From Utricularia gibba (Eukaryota > Streptophyta > Magnoliopsida > Lamiales > Lentibulariaceae), in contig NEEC01000431.1 in NCBI GenBank assembly GCA_002189035.1, forward strand, positions 1 through 21,487: 21,487 bases of DNA, written 5' to 3'. Position 1 is the stretch's first letter. Each line of letters opens with the position of its first letter. Positions 21,361 to 21,487 of this stretch are shown in pieces. The position numbers were made by a program, and so were the translations under genes. The notes below the pieces were generated by a model. That model was not told the origin of the DNA, searched no databases, and saw nothing but the letters and a program-made list of their open reading frames with translations.

Positions 21361-21487
21361 TAAATTGCGATATCACGTGCACCCCACATGATTTTTTTCA
21401 ACAACTTACTTTATACTTGAGGAGGCGGTCTTGGGGTGCACCTTGAACGGGACAAAGGTAAGTTTGGCTTGCGCCGAGAGTTAGTTG
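21361..21487 (+). repeat. Last partial unit with two B-type alleles
   Basis: It has T7 after CATGA and GTGCACCTTGAACGGG, both typical of B, but A-type CACGTG, CTTGAGGAGG and GTTAGTTG. It resembles the hybrid at 7022-7335 at these sites. The window ends before the most diagnostic positions (TGATAAATTTGATATC, GGGAAATTGG), so the class is open. Confidence 0.5.

Larger units (their letters stand above)
1..21487 (+). repeat. Satellite DNA array, about 68.7 tandem copies of a ~312-bp unit
   Basis: The anchor word CCTACATGG (once with one C lost) recurs at every unit through the window. Starts: 1, 312, 625, 936, 1247, 1558, 1869, 2181, 2495, 2809, 3111, 3424, 3739, 4051, 4363, 4677, 4994, 5309, 5625, 5940, 6256, 6570, 6885, 7197, 7511, 7829, 8140, 8446, 8759, 9071, 9382, 9696, 10011, 10321, 10614, 10921, 11232, 11543, 11853, 12166, 12480, 12792, 13107, 13422, 13736, 14050, 14364, 14679, 14991, 15299, 15612, 15924, 16236, 16547, 16859, 17173, 17485, 17799, 18109, 18422, 18729, 19043, 19355, 19664, 19974, 20287, 20598, 20911, 21223. 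The 68 complete intervals range from 293 to 318 bp, mean 312.1. All copies are head to tail with no inversion, spacer or insertion. The array continues past both edges. I do not recognise the family, and nothing in it encodes a protein or known RNA. Confidence 0.98.
10521..21487 (+). repeat. Right domain: homogeneous single-type satellite without B or A' units
   Basis: From the unit at about 10.8 kb onward GTGCAGCTGG is never seen; in its place are GTGCACTGG, GTGCACCTGG, GTGCACTTGG and versions with one G lost. CACGTG (sometimes shortened to CGTG) replaces CATGTG except near 21060. No unit carries the linked B alleles until the partial last copy. Units vary mainly in A-run, T-run and G-run length and in GCCCGAC versus GCCCGGC before AAATA. 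The lower diversity suggests more recent amplification than on the left; that is inference from reading, not a computed distance. Confidence 0.8.

Noticed and set aside
1-21487. Assignment to a named satellite family or species (several plant and animal satellites have units of 300-360 bp)
   Set aside because: Unit length alone is not evidence and I do not recognise the sequence. A database search with unit 13107-13421 would decide.
1-21487. Ribosomal DNA spacer repeats or telomeric array
   Set aside because: No rRNA gene sequence and no TTAGGG, TTTAGGG or TTAGG type runs anywhere in the window.

Overview
The window is one uninterrupted block of satellite DNA. From base 1 to base 21487 it consists of about 68.7 head-to-tail copies of a single unit averaging 312 bp. 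All copies lie in the same orientation, and the array runs off both ends of the window. I see no gene, RNA gene, transposon, CRISPR array, telomeric repeat or unique spacer. Open frames up to 132 codons occur on both strands, but they are the same short peptides repeated once per unit, broken by conserved in-frame stops and by indels, so none is annotated as coding. A long homogeneous array with higher-order structure points to a eukaryotic chromosome (centromeric, pericentromeric, subtelomeric or other heterochromatin). I do not recognise the family and cannot name the organism. In a clean unit (13107-13421) I count 46% G+C and 17 CpG, about what base composition predicts.

Left domain (1 to about 10.5 kb). 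Three unit types occur here. Common A units carry CAGCTGG after GTG. B units differ from A at about twelve linked sites. A' units carry TATTTTTTATCG and/or GGTTTTTGACC. B units recur every 3 or 4 units, and an A' unit sits directly before most of them. This gives a higher-order repeat of B-A-A' (about 0.94 kb), alternating with a four-unit form (about 1.25 kb), so a 7-unit period of about 2.18-2.19 kb is visible. Several B units are mosaics with A alleles, as expected from short gene-conversion tracts or unequal exchange.

Right domain (about 10.5 kb to the end). CAGCTGG is replaced by GCACTGG, GCACCTG or similar, and CATGTG is almost wholly replaced by CACGTG. B and A' units are absent, and neighbouring units can be identical (12792-13106 with 13107-13421; 13736-14049 with 14050-14363). 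The change-over falls at the unit with the largest internal deletion (23 bp, near 10521). The last partial unit again carries two B-type alleles, hinting that B-containing sequence may resume beyond the window.

Much of the difference between copies is one- or two-base indels in homopolymers and CpG-rich spots. Some of it may be uncorrected long-read error, so fine variation should be read with caution. The linked substitutions that define B and A' do not look like sequencing error.
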